DNA of 33,573 bases from Streptomyces luteolifulvus (GCF_008806595.1 NZ_VZRB01000005.1:1-33573), one strand, 5' to 3'; positions 1-10,758 are shown, counted from the first letter of the stretch. Notes: generated by a model from the letters alone, not told the origin. Program-made: numbers and translations.

Positions 1-1
1 G

Positions 2-1318
<1,317 letters not shown>

Positions 1319-1346
1319 GCGTGTGCCGAGGAAAGGACGCGTCACC

Positions 1347-2705
1347 ATGGCGAAGACCGCATCGCTGCGCCCCAGAGTCAGGGTCGTCGCCGATCCCATG
1401 GCATCGCTCGGCGGGCTGCTGCGCGAGTGGCTGCCGCGGCAGCGCTGGTTCGCGGGCAAGGACCGGCCCGTCACGGAGCTCGGCCTGCTGTCCATGACCG
1501 AGTTGTACCCGGGCTGTCTGCATCTGCTGATCCACGCCGGCAACACGGGCGTCCGGGCCCCCGGCGGCGGCCCCGCAGGTGACTGCTACCAGTTGCTGCT
1601 CGGCGTACGGGAGCATCTGTCGCCGCGCCTGGCCCGGGCGTTCGTCGGGCGTCCGCACGAGGGCCCGCTGGCCGGCATGGCGGTCTACGACGCGCTGCAG
1701 GACCCCCGTTCGGCACAACTGCTCCTGGACCGGCTGCGGCACCCCGGCACCGTCGGCCCGCTGTGCTTCGAGCGCGACCCGTCCGTCCCCGTGCCCGGGG
1801 GACTGGCCCCGCGGGTGCTGGACGCCGAGCAGTCCAACTCCTCCCTGGTGTACGGCGACGAGTTCATCCTCAAGGTCTTCCGGCGCATCCAGCCCGGCGT
1901 CAACCCCGATCTGGAGGTGCCGGAGGCGCTGGCCGGGCAGGGGTGCCTCCGGGTCCCGGCTCCCGTGGCCTGGTTCCGGACGACCCACCCGCAGGAGGCG
2001 ACACTCGGCGTCCTCCAGCGCTATCTGCCCGACGCGTCCGACGGCTGGACGCTCGCGCTGCGCGCGCTCTCCACGGGGCACGACTTCACGCCCCAGGCAC
2101 ATGAGCTGGGGCAGGCGACGGCAGAGGTGCACCTCGCGCTGGCGTCGGCGTTCCCGGCCGGGGGCCCGGGCGAGAACGGTCGGACGGCGGCGGCGATGAC
2201 CGAGCGGCTGGACGCCGCCGCGCAGGCCGTGCCCGCCCTGCGGCCCTACGCACCCGGACTGCACTCCGCGTTCACCGCGCTGGCCGGCTGCGACCCCGGC
2301 CCGCCCGCCCAGCGCATCCACGGCGATCTGCACCTGGGCCAGGTCCTGCAGGCCGGCCGGGAGTGGTTCGTCATCGACTTCGAGGGCGAGCCGTCCAAAC
2401 CGCTGGCAGAGCGACGCAGCGCCCAGTCCCCGGTGCGGGACATCGCCGGCATGCTGCGCTCGTTCGACTACGCGGCCCGTCAGCGCCGCCCCTGGCGTCC
2501 GGAGTGGGCCCGCCGCTGCCGCGAGGCCTACTGCGCGGGGTACGCCTCGCGCGCCGGCTGGGACCCCCGTAAGAAGCACGGTCTGCTACGGGCCTACGAG
2601 ACGGACCGAGCCGTGTACGAAGTGCTGTACGAGGCCAGGCACCGACCCAACTGGCTCCCCGTACCGATGGCGGCGATCGAGCGTCTCGCCGTGAGAGGAG
2701 ACTGA
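1347..2705 (+). CDS. mak: Maltokinase (Mak/Pep2)
   Basis: ATP-dependent kinase that phosphorylates maltose to alpha-maltose-1-phosphate, the donor used by GlgE. It has 452 residues, a normal length. The N-terminal cap region carries the family signature [13 protein letters not shown]. The C-terminal kinase-like lobe shows the catalytic loop HGDLHLGQ (His325, Asp327) and the metal-binding VIDFEGEP (Asp344), as in aminoglycoside-phosphotransferase-fold kinases. I chose the ATG at 1347 because GAGGAAAGGA (1328-1337) sits 9 bases upstream. A GTG at 1323 is in frame but has no ribosome-binding site. The stop is followed 4 bases later by the branching-enzyme start, so the two are probably co-translated. 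In many actinobacteria treS and mak products associate, or are fused as one protein; here they are separate genes. Confidence 0.94.
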   Translation: MAKTASLRPRVRVVADPMASLGGLLREWLPRQRWFAGKDRPVTELGLLSMTELYPGCLHLLIHAGNTGVRAPGGGPAGDCYQLLLGVREHLSPRLARAFVGRPHEGPLAGMAVYDALQDPRSAQLLLDRLRHPGTVGPLCFERDPSVPVPGGLAPRVLDAEQSNSSLVYGDEFILKVFRRIQPGVNPDLEVPEALAGQGCLRVPAPVAWFRTTHPQEATLGVLQRYLPDASDGWTLALRALSTGHDFTPQAHELGQATAEVHLALASAFPAGGPGENGRTAAAMTERLDAAAQAVPALRPYAPGLHSAFTALAGCDPGPPAQRIHGDLHLGQVLQAGREWFVIDFEGEPSKPLAERRSAQSPVRDIAGMLRSFDYAARQRRPWRPEWARRCREAYCAGYASRAGWDPRKKHGLLRAYETDRAVYEVLYEARHRPNWLPVPMAAIERLAVRGD

Positions 2706-2709
2706 AGCC

Positions 2710-4932
2710 GTGGCCCTGCGTGACACTTCGCTGCCGGAGCCCTCCGGCCCGCCCGCGTCCGGACCGCGACCACGCGGGAGTGCCCCTCCCCTGGACCCGG
2801 CCGACCGTGCGCGGCTGCTGTCGGGCGCCCATCACGATCCGCACGCCCTGCTCGGCGCCCATCCGGTCCCCGGCGGGATCGCCTTCCGGGCGCTGCGCCC
2901 ATGGGCCCGTGCCGTGAGCGTCGTGGTGGACGGGAGACGCACCGCGCTCGTCTCCGAAGGGGACGGTCTCTTCTCCGGTGTGCTGCCGCTCGACGCGATC
3001 CCCGCGTACACGCTGGTGGTGGCCTATCCGGGCGGAGAGCACGAAGTCCACGACCCCTACCGCTTTCTGCCCGCCCTCGGTGAGCTGGACCTGCATCTGG
3101 TGAGCGAGGGCCGGCACGAGCAGCTGTGGACGGCGCTCGGCGCGGAGCCGATGACCCACGAGGGCGTGACCGGCACCCGCTTCACCGTGTGGGCGCCCAA
3201 CGCGCAGGGCGTTCGCGTCGCCGGGGACTTCACCTTCTGGGACGGGACGGCGTTCCCCATGCGGTCCCTCGGATCATCGGGCGTGTGGGAGCTGTTCCTG
3301 CCGGGAATCGGCGAGGGCGCCCGGTACAAGTTCGAGATCACCTCGCGCTACGGCGGCCGGTTCCTCAAGGCCGACCCGATGGCCCGCAGGACGGAGGAAC
3401 CGCCCAACACGGCGTCGGTCGTGACGGCCTCGTACCACGAGTGGGGCGACGCGCAGTGGATGGCGCGGCGCGCGGACGTCCCGGTCCACCAGGCCCCGTT
3501 CTCGGTCTACGAGGTCCATCTGCCGTCCTGGCGGCCCGGACTGACGTATCGTCAACTGGCCGAGCAGCTGCCCGCGTATGTGAAGGACCTCGGCTTCACC
3601 CACGTCGAACTGATGCCGGTCGCCGAGCACCCCTTCGGCGGCTCCTGGGGCTACCAGGTCACCGGCTTCTACGCCCCGACCGCCCGCCTCGGCACTCCCG
3701 ACGACTTCCGGTACCTGGTCGACGCCCTCCACCAGGCCGGCATCGGCGTGATCATGGACTGGGTGCCGGCCCACTTCCCGAAGGACGACTGGGCGCTCGC
3801 CCGGTTCGACGGCGACCCGCTGTACGAGCCCGGGGACTCGCGCCGCGCCGAGCACCCCGACTGGGGCACGTTCGAGTTCGACTTCGGGCGCATCGAGGTG
3901 CGCAACTTCCTTGTGGCGAACGCCGTCTACTGGTGCGAGGAGTTCCACATCGACGGCCTGCGGGTGGACGCCGTCGCCTCGATGCTGTACCTCGACTACT
4001 CCCGGGACTCCGGCCAGTGGACGCCCAATGTGCACGGCGGCCGTGAGGACCTGGACGCGATGGCGTTCCTCCAGGAGATGAACGCCACCGTGTACCGGCG
4101 GGCGCCGGGCGTGGTGACGATCGCCGAGGAGTCCACCGCCTGGGACGGGGTGACACGGCCCACGGACAGCGGCGGGCTCGGCTTCGGTCTCAAGTGGAAC
4201 ATGGGCTGGATGCACGACTCGCTGCAGTACATCAGCCATGAGCCCGTGCACCGCAAGTACCACCACCACGACATGACCTTCTCGATGATCTACGCCTACA
4301 GCGAGAACTACGTGCTGCCGATCTCCCACGACGAGGTCGTCCACGGCAAGCAGGCGCTGGTGTCGAAGATGCCCGGCGACTGGTGGCAGCGGCGTGCCAA
4401 CCACCGCGCGTATCTGGGGTTCATGTGGGCGCACCCCGGCAAACAGCTGCTCTTCATGGGGCAGGAGTTCGCCCAGGGCTCCGAGTGGTGCGAGGCGACC
4501 GGGCCGGACTGGTGGCTGCTCGATCCCCGCTACGGGGCGGAGGCCGACCATCGCGGGGTCAGAGACCTGGTCCGTGACCTCAACACCGTCTACCGCGACA
4601 CCCCGGCGCTGTGGCAGCGGGACAGCGACCCCGGCGGCTTCCAGTGGGTCGCCGGCGACGCCGCCGACGACAACGTCTTCGCCTTCCTCCGGTACGACCG
4701 CGAGGGCACCCCGCTGCTCGCCGTCTCCAATCTCTCCCCCGTCGTCCGCCACGACTACCGCCTGTGGGTCCCCGGCTCGGTCGTCGCCTGGTACGAGGCG
4801 CTCAACACCGACGCGGCGCGCTACGGCGGCGGCGACATCACCCACCCCGACCCCGTCAAACCGGAGGACGACCACATCAGCCTCACCCTGCCGCCGCTCG
4901 CCACGGTCTGGCTGACGCCGGCGCCCCGGTGA
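2710..4932 (+). CDS. glgB: 1,4-alpha-glucan branching enzyme
   Basis: GH13 enzyme that introduces alpha-1,6 branches into linear alpha-1,4-glucan, here most likely the polymer made by GlgE from maltose-1-phosphate. It has 740 residues. A GlgB-type N-terminal beta domain (about 35-120) precedes a CBM48 domain (about 150-235, with [20 protein letters not shown]). The catalytic barrel shows [27 protein letters not shown] with nucleophile Asp420, IAEEST with the acid pair Glu473/Glu474, and SHDEVVHGK with Asp541. It ends in a beta-sandwich. The GTG start at 2710 has AGGAG at 2696-2700, inside the end of the maltokinase gene. The stop overlaps a possible GTG of the next gene, so the cluster reads as one transcription unit. 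All catalytic residues are present, so the enzyme is expected to be active. Confidence 0.96.
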   Translation: MALRDTSLPEPSGPPASGPRPRGSAPPLDPADRARLLSGAHHDPHALLGAHPVPGGIAFRALRPWARAVSVVVDGRRTALVSEGDGLFSGVLPLDAIPAYTLVVAYPGGEHEVHDPYRFLPALGELDLHLVSEGRHEQLWTALGAEPMTHEGVTGTRFTVWAPNAQGVRVAGDFTFWDGTAFPMRSLGSSGVWELFLPGIGEGARYKFEITSRYGGRFLKADPMARRTEEPPNTASVVTASYHEWGDAQWMARRADVPVHQAPFSVYEVHLPSWRPGLTYRQLAEQLPAYVKDLGFTHVELMPVAEHPFGGSWGYQVTGFYAPTARLGTPDDFRYLVDALHQAGIGVIMDWVPAHFPKDDWALARFDGDPLYEPGDSRRAEHPDWGTFEFDFGRIEVRNFLVANAVYWCEEFHIDGLRVDAVASMLYLDYSRDSGQWTPNVHGGREDLDAMAFLQEMNATVYRRAPGVVTIAEESTAWDGVTRPTDSGGLGFGLKWNMGWMHDSLQYISHEPVHRKYHHHDMTFSMIYAYSENYVLPISHDEVVHGKQALVSKMPGDWWQRRANHRAYLGFMWAHPGKQLLFMGQEFAQGSEWCEATGPDWWLLDPRYGAEADHRGVRDLVRDLNTVYRDTPALWQRDSDPGGFQWVAGDAADDNVFAFLRYDREGTPLLAVSNLSPVVRHDYRLWVPGSVVAWYEALNTDAARYGGGDITHPDPVKPEDDHISLTLPPLATVWLTPAPR

Positions 4933-5039
4933 AGCCGGTGACCGCATCAGGTGTTCGCAGGCCCTCCGAGGGGCATTCGGGGACGTACCAGGCCATCCCC
5001 GTCGTAGCCGTCGGCGGGGTCACAGAAGGGCGGCCTCAC

Positions 5040-6128
5040 GTGCGCACCGTCGGAGTGGAGGAGGAACTCCTCCTGGTCGATCCGGAGACCGGCGAGCCTC
5101 AGGCTCTGTCGTCCGCCGTGCTCGCCCGTGCCGCCATGGACGACGAGGACCAGGCGGTCTTCGAGAAGGAGCTGCACAACCAGATGCTCGAGTTCGCGAC
5201 TCACCCGCAGTCGGGCATGGGCGAGCTCCGCGCCGAGATCATCCGCTGCCGCAAGGAGGCCGCCCGGCACGCCGGGGAGATCGGCTGCACCGTCGCCGCG
5301 CTCGCCACCTCGCCGCTGCCCGTCCGTCCTTCCGTCGCCGTGGGCCGCCGCTATCACTGGATGGACGAGCACTACGGCATCATCACCCAGGAACAGCTCG
5401 TCCTCGGCTGCCATGTCCATGTGTCCGTCGAGTCCGACGAGGAGGGCGTCGCCGTCATCGACCGGATCGCGCCCTGGCTGTCCGTGCTGTCCGCGCTGAG
5501 CGCCAACTCCCCTTACTGGCAGGGGAAGGACACGAGCTACAGCAGTTACCGCAGCCGGGTGTGGCAGCGCTGGCCCTCGGCCGGTCCCACCGAGCCCTTC
5601 CGCTCGGCCGAGCGCTACCACCGGCGGGTCGCGAGCATGGTGGCCACCGGTGTGCTCCTCGACGAGGGGATGATCTACTTCGACGCACGGCTGTCACGGC
5701 GGTACCCCACGGTGGAGATCCGCGTCGCGGACGTCTGTCTGCACGCGGACACCGCCGTACTCATCGCCACCCTGGCCCGCGGCCTCGTCGAGACCGCCGC
5801 CCGCGAATGGCGGGCGGGTGTGGAGCCCGCGGAGCACAGTGTGAGCCTGCTGCGGCTGGCCGCCTGGCGGGCCGCCCGCTCCGGTCTGACCGAGGAACTG
5901 CTCCACCCCGTGACCATGCGGCGCATGCCGGCGGAGGCCGTGGTGCGCGCCCTGCTGGACCATGTCGGGGACGCCCTCACCGAGACCGGCGATCTGGAAC
6001 GCGCCCAGGACGCCTTCGCCGAGCTGCTGCGCCGCGGCAACGGCGCGCGCATGCAGCGCGAGTTGCTGCGCCGCACCGGAAGCCTCCAGGACGTCGTGAT
6101 CGAGTGCGTGCGGCAGACCCAGGCGTGA
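5040..6128 (+). CDS. Carboxylate-amine ligase, YbdK/glutamate-cysteine ligase 2 family
   Basis: ATP-grasp-like ligase of the GCS2 family (YbdK type), 362 residues. Relatives form gamma-glutamyl amide bonds, but the physiological substrate is generally unknown. The N-terminus RTVGVEEELLLVD carries the conserved acidic metal/ATP-binding strand. GCHVHVSVE (His125, His127) and the strand with EIRVADVC are further family motifs. I chose the GTG at 5040, preceded by AGAAGGG, because it places the family core at residue 2. An in-frame GTG at 4929 overlaps the glgB stop and would add 37 residues with no family match. The close spacing to glgB suggests co-transcription with the alpha-glucan genes, although no metabolic link is evident. 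A hairpin-forming inverted repeat lies 33 bases after the stop. Confidence 0.85.
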   Translation: MRTVGVEEELLLVDPETGEPQALSSAVLARAAMDDEDQAVFEKELHNQMLEFATHPQSGMGELRAEIIRCRKEAARHAGEIGCTVAALATSPLPVRPSVAVGRRYHWMDEHYGIITQEQLVLGCHVHVSVESDEEGVAVIDRIAPWLSVLSALSANSPYWQGKDTSYSSYRSRVWQRWPSAGPTEPFRSAERYHRRVASMVATGVLLDEGMIYFDARLSRRYPTVEIRVADVCLHADTAVLIATLARGLVETAAREWRAGVEPAEHSVSLLRLAAWRAARSGLTEELLHPVTMRRMPAEAVVRALLDHVGDALTETGDLERAQDAFAELLRRGNGARMQRELLRRTGSLQDVVIECVRQTQA

Positions 6129-6160
6129 CGTTCACGCCTTCGAAGCATCGAGATCATCAA

Positions 6161-6201
6161 GGACCGGACACTACTTCTCCGTTCCGCGCATCCTCCGGTC
6201 C
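6161..6201 (+). terminator. Inverted repeat downstream of the YbdK-like gene, possible terminator
   Basis: GGACCGGA (6161-6168) and TCCGGTCC (6194-6201) are perfectly complementary 8-base arms separated by 25 bases. The repeat lies 33 bases after the ligase stop and upstream of the acyl-CoA synthetase gene. There is no T-tract. It could be a weak terminator or an operator; the long loop lowers confidence. Confidence 0.3.
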
Positions 6202-6210
6202 CTCCTGGGC

Positions 6211-6268
6211 TAGATTCGGGCACCGCCGATAACCGTACTCGTCGGCCACGTCACACCCCGTACTCGTC
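6211..6268 (+). promoter_or_regulatory. Leader of the acyl-CoA synthetase gene: possible -10 and an 11-base direct repeat
   Basis: TAGATT at 6211-6216 resembles a -10 hexamer but has no good -35 at 17-18 bases. Between it and the ribosome-binding site CAGGAG lies the direct repeat CCGTACTCGTC, at 6233-6243 and 6258-6268, exactly 25 bases apart. This could be a regulator-binding pair. Function is inferred only from position. Confidence 0.35.
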
Positions 6269-6279
6269 AGGAGCAGCGC

Positions 6280-8181
6280 ATGCGCGACTTCGCCCTCGCT
6301 CCCCCGACCGTCTCGCACCTGACCGGCGGGCTCGCCGACAGCCTGTTCGAGACGGCGGCCCTCGACCCCACCCGCCCGCTGCTCGCGCGCCGCCCCGAGG
6401 GCTCCTCGGCCGAGTGGGAGGAGATCACCGCCGTGGAACTGCGGGACGAAGTGGCCGATCTGGCCAAGGGACTGATCGCGTCGGGGATCTCACCGGGCAA
6501 CCGCGTGGCCATCATGGCGCGCACCCGGTACGAGTGGACGGTGCTCAGCTACGCCCTGTGGGCGGTGGGCGCCGAGGTCGTCCCGGTCTATCCGACGTCC
6601 TCGCGCGACCAGGTCGAGTGGATCCTCAGGGACGCCGGCTGTGTGGCCGTCGTCGTCGAGGACGAACAGGCGGTGATGACCGTCGGCTCCGTGTGCGCCA
6701 CGCTGCCGCGGCTGCGTCACGTCTGGCAGCTGGACGCGGGCGCCCTCGACCAGCTGGTGGAGCGGGGCCGGTTCATCCCGCCCGCCACGGTCGACTCGCT
6801 GCGCCGCATCGTGCTGCCCGACTCCACCGCGGTCATCGCCTACACCTCCGGCACCTCCGGACACCCCCTGGGGTGCGCGCTGAGCCACCGCGGGCTGGCG
6901 AGCCCCTGCGACGTCCTGCTGGAGGGCTGGGGCCACACGGCGGCGCCGCCGGGCCGGCAGGGTGCGGTCCTCGCCTTCCTGCCCTTCTCCCATGTGTACG
7001 GCCTCATGATCCAGGGCCTGTGCATACGCGGCGGTCTGCTCATGGCCCATGAACCCGACGTGAGCGAGACGGCACTGGCCTCGGCCCTGCGCTCCTTCCG
7101 GCCCACCTACTTCTACGCCGTACCGTCGGTCTTCGAGAAGATCTACAAGAACTTCCTGCGGACCGCGCAGCGGACCGGCCGCGGCGCACTCTTCGAGCGG
7201 GCCGCCGAGACGGCGCGGGACTTCGCCGCGGCCAGCGAACGGCAGCGGCTGGGCCTCGGACCCGGACCCGGTTTCGATCTGCGCCTGCAGCACGCGCTGT
7301 ACGAGCGGACGGTGTACCGCAGACTGCGCGCGGCGCTGGGCGGCAGGGCGCGCCGCGCCACGTCCGGCGGCTCGCCCCTGAACCGCGACCTCTCCCTCTT
7401 CTACGAGGGCATCGGCATCTATGTGCACGACGGTTACGGGCTGACGGAGACATGCGGCGGAGTCACCATGCAGCCGCTGGGCCGGGAGAAGTCCGGGACC
7501 GTCGGCAAGGCCCTGCCGGGCACGGAGATCCAGGTGGCCGCGGACGGGGAGATCCTGGTGCGCGGACCGTCGGTGTTCCAGGGCTACATCAACGACGACG
7601 CCCGGACGCGGGCCGCCCTGTACGACGGCTGGCTGGCCACCGGCGACATCGGGCGGCTGGACTCCGAGGGGTATCTGACGATCACCGGCCGCAAGAAGGA
7701 CATCATCATCACCAGCAGCGGCAAGAGCGTGGCCCCCGGCGCGCTGGAACAGCGGCTGCGGATGCATCCGCTGGTGCACCAGGCGGTGGTCGTGGGCGAC
7801 AACCGGCCCTGTGTGGGCGCGCTGATCACCCTGGACCCTGAGTTCCTCGCGCACTGGCGCGGCACGCTGGCGCTGCGGAGCGACTCGGCGCAGGAGGCGC
7901 GGGAGGAGAACGCGCTGCGGGAGGAGGTGGCACGCGCCGTGGCGGCGGCCAACAGCGCCGTGTCGCGCTCGGAGTCCATCCGGGTGTTCCGGGTGCTTCC
8001 CGAGCCGTTCGACCTGTCCAACGGGTTGCTGACGCCCTCGATGAAACTGTGCCGGGACGCCGTGGTGCGGCACTTCGCGTTCGAGATCGACGCGATGTAC
8101 CAGGCCAGCTCCCGGGCCCCGCGCCGGCGCATGGCGGACGAGCTGTCGAGCTGGGACGACTCGGACAATGTGTTCGGGTGA
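6280..8181 (+). CDS. AMP-dependent synthetase/ligase, long-chain acyl-CoA synthetase-like (FadD15 type)
   Basis: ANL-superfamily adenylating enzyme of 633 residues, expected to activate a carboxylic (probably fatty) acid with ATP and CoA. Visible motifs: the P-loop YTSGTSGHPLG at 188-198, the A5 motif GYGLTE at 385-390, LATGDIGRLDSEGYL, the hinge GRKKDIII at 470-477, and the C-terminal catalytic lysine Lys589 in TPSMKL. The unusual feature is the P-loop: the near-invariant lysine after proline (PKG) is Leu197 here. The distal catalytic lysine is intact, so activity is plausible but ATP handling may differ. The ATG at 6280 has AGGAG upstream. The gene stands alone behind a 151-base spacer with a direct repeat, and a small HATPase gene follows. 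Confidence 0.88.
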   Translation: MRDFALAPPTVSHLTGGLADSLFETAALDPTRPLLARRPEGSSAEWEEITAVELRDEVADLAKGLIASGISPGNRVAIMARTRYEWTVLSYALWAVGAEVVPVYPTSSRDQVEWILRDAGCVAVVVEDEQAVMTVGSVCATLPRLRHVWQLDAGALDQLVERGRFIPPATVDSLRRIVLPDSTAVIAYTSGTSGHPLGCALSHRGLASPCDVLLEGWGHTAAPPGRQGAVLAFLPFSHVYGLMIQGLCIRGGLLMAHEPDVSETALASALRSFRPTYFYAVPSVFEKIYKNFLRTAQRTGRGALFERAAETARDFAAASERQRLGLGPGPGFDLRLQHALYERTVYRRLRAALGGRARRATSGGSPLNRDLSLFYEGIGIYVHDGYGLTETCGGVTMQPLGREKSGTVGKALPGTEIQVAADGEILVRGPSVFQGYINDDARTRAALYDGWLATGDIGRLDSEGYLTITGRKKDIIITSSGKSVAPGALEQRLRMHPLVHQAVVVGDNRPCVGALITLDPEFLAHWRGTLALRSDSAQEAREENALREEVARAVAAANSAVSRSESIRVFRVLPEPFDLSNGLLTPSMKLCRDAVVRHFAFEIDAMYQASSRAPRRRMADELSSWDDSDNVFG

Positions 8182-8272
8182 GCGGTGGATGGGGGCGGAT
8201 AGGGTCCACGGGCCTGGGAACTCGTCAACCGCAGGGACACAGAAGACGGGACTGGCTTCCGAGGAGAACCTG

Positions 8273-8656
8273 ATGCGCACCACACGCTTCGCGGGTGAGC
8301 TGCGCAATGTGACGGGGGCGCGGCTTGCAGCGGAGGGGTTCCTCCGCGATCTCGCGCGTGCCGAACCGCCGGCCGCCCCCGAGTACTGGGACGACATCCT
8401 TCTGGTGGTCACCGAGCTCGCCGCGAACGCGGTGCAGTACGCCCCGGGACCCTTCGAACTTCGTATGCGCCGGACCTTCGACGGCGTCCATGTGGTCATG
8501 CACGACACCAGCACCACGCCTCCGGCGCCCCGCCCCTTCCACCCCAAGCGGGGTGACGGCGGCATCGGCTGGCATCTGATCCACACCTTGTGCCACCAGG
8601 TCAGTGTCGTCACGAACGACAGCGGCAAGGAGATCCACGCCTTCCTGCCCTGGTGA
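8273..8656 (+). CDS. Small ATP-binding protein, RsbW/anti-sigma-type HATPase
   Basis: Single-domain GHKL ATPase of 127 residues, the type used in Streptomyces as an anti-sigma or serine-kinase regulator. The N box is VTELAANAVQYAP (about residues 46-58). A G-box-like GDGGIGWHLIHTL lies near residues 94-106. No transmembrane segment or sensor domain is present. I chose the ATG at 8273 because GAGGAG (8261-8266) lies 6 bases upstream; an open frame runs further 5' but looks non-coding. No anti-anti-sigma or sigma gene is adjacent, so its partner is not evident. It ends 33 bases from the convergent PRC-barrel gene. The family call is good; the target is unknown. Confidence 0.8.
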   Translation: MRTTRFAGELRNVTGARLAAEGFLRDLARAEPPAAPEYWDDILLVVTELAANAVQYAPGPFELRMRRTFDGVHVVMHDTSTTPPAPRPFHPKRGDGGIGWHLIHTLCHQVSVVTNDSGKEIHAFLPW

Positions 8657-8689
8657 GTCCGGCGACGACCGGTCGGCGCCCGGGCCCGG

Positions 8690-9061
8690 TCAGGTGGGGG
8701 TCCTCTCGCGCGGCGGCAGCCGCTGGTAGTAGTCGCCGACACTCGTCAGGTACGCCCGGTCCAGGGTCTCGCTGTCCGTCCTGAAGCGGGGCGCCGCCTT
8801 CACCTCTGCCCTGGTGCAGGCCAGGGTGATCCTCCGGCCCTCGGCGTCGATGCCCGTGACGACGCCGACCGGGACCAGAACGCTCCGGCCGAAGACCCAG
8901 ACGCCGGTGTCGACGACCAGGTGCCGCATTCCGAAGTGGTCCGCCTGCCGGTCCACATGGCCGATGACGCCGTCCGTCGCGGCCACCGTGCAGCCTGTCA
9001 GCTCCTGCCCCTCCACATGGCCGCTGTCCGGGGCGTACGACCAGATCCTGTCAAGCGTCAC
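8690..9061 (-). CDS. PRC-barrel domain protein
   Basis: Protein of 123 residues. The N-terminal half, including LTGCTVAATDGVIGHVDRQA and the following VVDTGVWVFGRSVLVPVG, has the pattern of the PRC-barrel fold, a small beta-barrel found in photosynthetic reaction-centre H subunits, RimM and many actinobacterial stress proteins. The C-terminal part ends in a charged tail with YYQRLPPRE. I chose the GTG at 9061 because it has GGAAGGAG just upstream on the minus strand; an ATG at 9112 has no such site. There is no signal peptide or membrane segment. It is transcribed divergently from the NADH dehydrogenase and converges on the HATPase gene. The role is unknown; members are often stress-induced, but nothing here proves that. 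Confidence 0.78.
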   Translation of the reverse strand: MTLDRIWSYAPDSGHVEGQELTGCTVAATDGVIGHVDRQADHFGMRHLVVDTGVWVFGRSVLVPVGVVTGIDAEGRRITLACTRAEVKAAPRFRTDSETLDRAYLTSVGDYYQRLPPRERTPT

Positions 9062-9228
9062 GCTGCTCCTTCCCCCCTGCTCCACAGCTCTGCCGGTGCT
9101 CCACAGCACCAATTACCCGCCTCCCGCACGCGCATTCGGCCCAGCGCGGGGCGCACACCGCGGAGCCATCGGTTCCGCCCCGGTGCACCAGCGCGGCGGG
9201 CCAGGCATCGTGGTCCTCGACGCGTTCG

Positions 9229-9252
9229 TCCGCCTGCGGCTCCACAGGCGGA
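9229..9252 (+). promoter_or_regulatory. Hairpin in the divergent PRC-barrel/ndh intergenic region
   Basis: TCCGCCTG (9229-9236) and CAGGCGGA (9245-9252) form a perfect 8-bp stem with an 8-base loop. The 288-base spacer between the two divergent genes must hold both promoters. I found no convincing -10/-35 pair in it. The repeat is a candidate operator or leader hairpin. Confidence 0.35.
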
Positions 9253-9349
9253 ACGGACGGCGGCGTGGTGGGATCGATGAGGTGCGAAATGGCGATCCCC
9301 GGGCAGGCGAATGACGTCCTGGGCACACCGCCTGGAGCCGCGGAAAGGG

Positions 9350-10726
9350 ATGAACACCGTGACACGACCCAGGATCCTGGTGGTCGGCGCAGGCTTCGCC
9401 GGTGTGGAGTGCGTTCGCCGGCTGGAACGCAGACTCTCCCTGGACGAGGCCGACGTCATCCTGGTGACGCCGGTCGCCTACCAGCTCTATCTGCCGCTGC
9501 TGCCCCAGGTCGCCTCCGGCGTGCTGACGCCGCAGTCGATCGCCGTCTCCCTGCGCCGCAGCAAGAAGTACCGCACACGCATCATTCCGGGCGGCGCGAT
9601 CGGAGTGGACCTCGGGGCCAAGGTCTGCGTCATCCGCACGATCACCGACGAGATCGTCAATCAGCCCTACGACTACATCGTGCTGGCCCCGGGAAGCGTC
9701 ACCCGCACCTTCGACATCCCCGGACTCACGGACAACGCCTTCGGTATGAAGTCGCTCGCCGAGGCCGCCTACGTCCGCGACCACGTCATCTCCCAGCTGG
9801 ACCTCGCCGACGCCAGCCACGACGCGGCCGAGCGCGCCTCCCGGCTGCAGTTCGTGGTGGTCGGCGGCGGCTATGCGGGTACCGAGACCGCCGCCTGTCT
9901 GCAGCGCCTCACGCACGCCGCCGTCAAGCGCTATCCCCGGCTGGACCCCGGTCTGATCAGATGGCATCTGATCGACATCGCGCCGAAGCTGATGCCCGAA
10001 CTGGGCGACAAACTCGGCCGCAGCGCGCAGGACATCCTGCGCAGGCGCGGCATCGAGATCTCGCTGGGCGTCTCCATCGCGAAGGCGGGCCCCGAGGAGG
10101 TCACCTTCACCGACGGGCGGGTGGTGCCGACCCGCACGCTGATCTGGACCGCCGGGGTGGCCGCGAGCCCGCTCATCGCCACGCTGGGCGCGGAGACGGT
10201 GAGGGGCCGGCTCTCGGTCACCGCCGAGATGACCCTGCCCGGGCACGACGGCGTCTTCGCGCTGGGCGACGCCGCCGCGGTGCCCGACATGGCCAAGGGC
10301 AAGGAGGACGCGGTCTGCCCGCCCACCGCGCAGCACGCCATGCGCCAGGGCAGGCGCGTGGCCGACAACGTCATCGCGACGCTGCGGAACCAGCCGCTCG
10401 CGCCGTACGAACACAGGGACCTCGGTCTCGTCGTCGACCTCGGCGGCAGGGACGCCGTCTCCAAACCGCTCGGCATCGAACTGCACGGACTGCCGGCCCA
10501 GGTCGTCGCCCGCGGCTACCACTGGTCGGCGCTGCGCACCAACGTCGCAAGGACGCGGGTCATGACGAACTGGGTGCTCAACGCGGTCGCCGGGGACGAT
10601 TTCGTCCGTACGGGCTTCCAGGCACGCAAGGCCGTGAAGCTGAAGGACTTCGAGTTCACGGACTCGTATCTGACGCCGGAACAGGTGCGGGCGCATGTCG
10701 AGGAGGCCCGGTCGAAGGAGTCGTGA
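9350..10726 (+). CDS. ndh: Type II NADH dehydrogenase (NDH-2), NAD(P)/FAD-dependent oxidoreductase
   Basis: Non-proton-pumping NADH:quinone oxidoreductase-type flavoprotein of 458 residues. It probably sits at the inner face of the membrane and feeds electrons from NADH to menaquinone. The N-terminal FAD-binding Rossmann motif is VVGAGFAGVE (about 11-20). A second dinucleotide motif, VVVGGGYAGTE, starts near residue 169. The FAD-contacting ALGDAAAVPD lies near 304-313, followed by TAQHAMRQGRRVADN. The C-terminus contains the amphipathic region typical of NDH-2 (NWVLNAVAGDDFVRTGFQ). The start is either the ATG at 9350 or the GTG at 9359, which is better spaced from GGAAAGGGA; the two differ by three residues. 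The gene is monocistronic by spacing. The exact electron acceptor is inferred from the family. Confidence 0.87.
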   Translation: MNTVTRPRILVVGAGFAGVECVRRLERRLSLDEADVILVTPVAYQLYLPLLPQVASGVLTPQSIAVSLRRSKKYRTRIIPGGAIGVDLGAKVCVIRTITDEIVNQPYDYIVLAPGSVTRTFDIPGLTDNAFGMKSLAEAAYVRDHVISQLDLADASHDAAERASRLQFVVVGGGYAGTETAACLQRLTHAAVKRYPRLDPGLIRWHLIDIAPKLMPELGDKLGRSAQDILRRRGIEISLGVSIAKAGPEEVTFTDGRVVPTRTLIWTAGVAASPLIATLGAETVRGRLSVTAEMTLPGHDGVFALGDAAAVPDMAKGKEDAVCPPTAQHAMRQGRRVADNVIATLRNQPLAPYEHRDLGLVVDLGGRDAVSKPLGIELHGLPAQVVARGYHWSALRTNVARTRVMTNWVLNAVAGDDFVRTGFQARKAVKLKDFEFTDSYLTPEQVRAHVEEARSKES

Positions 10727-10744
10727 CACCGGACCGTTCCCGAC

Positions 10745-10758
10745 GTGACGCAGGTCAC
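10745..10758 (+). promoter_or_regulatory. Inverted repeat upstream of the DUF4287 gene
   Basis: GTGAC-GCAG-GTCAC is a perfect 5-base inverted repeat with a 4-base centre, lying 80 bases before the DUF4287 start. It may be an operator. No -10 or -35 is convincing nearby. Confidence 0.3.

Noticed and set aside
3274..4947. Long minus-strand open frame (557 codons) opposite glgB
   Set aside because: It mirrors the codon pattern of the GC-rich glgB gene, has no recognisable domain and no ribosome-binding site. The same applies to other long antisense frames, such as 1197-2579, 6490-8742 and 9113-10729.
8657..8689. Palindromes CGACCGGTCG and CCGGGCCCGG between two convergent genes
   Set aside because: They have no loop and are the kind of short GC symmetry expected by chance in this base composition.
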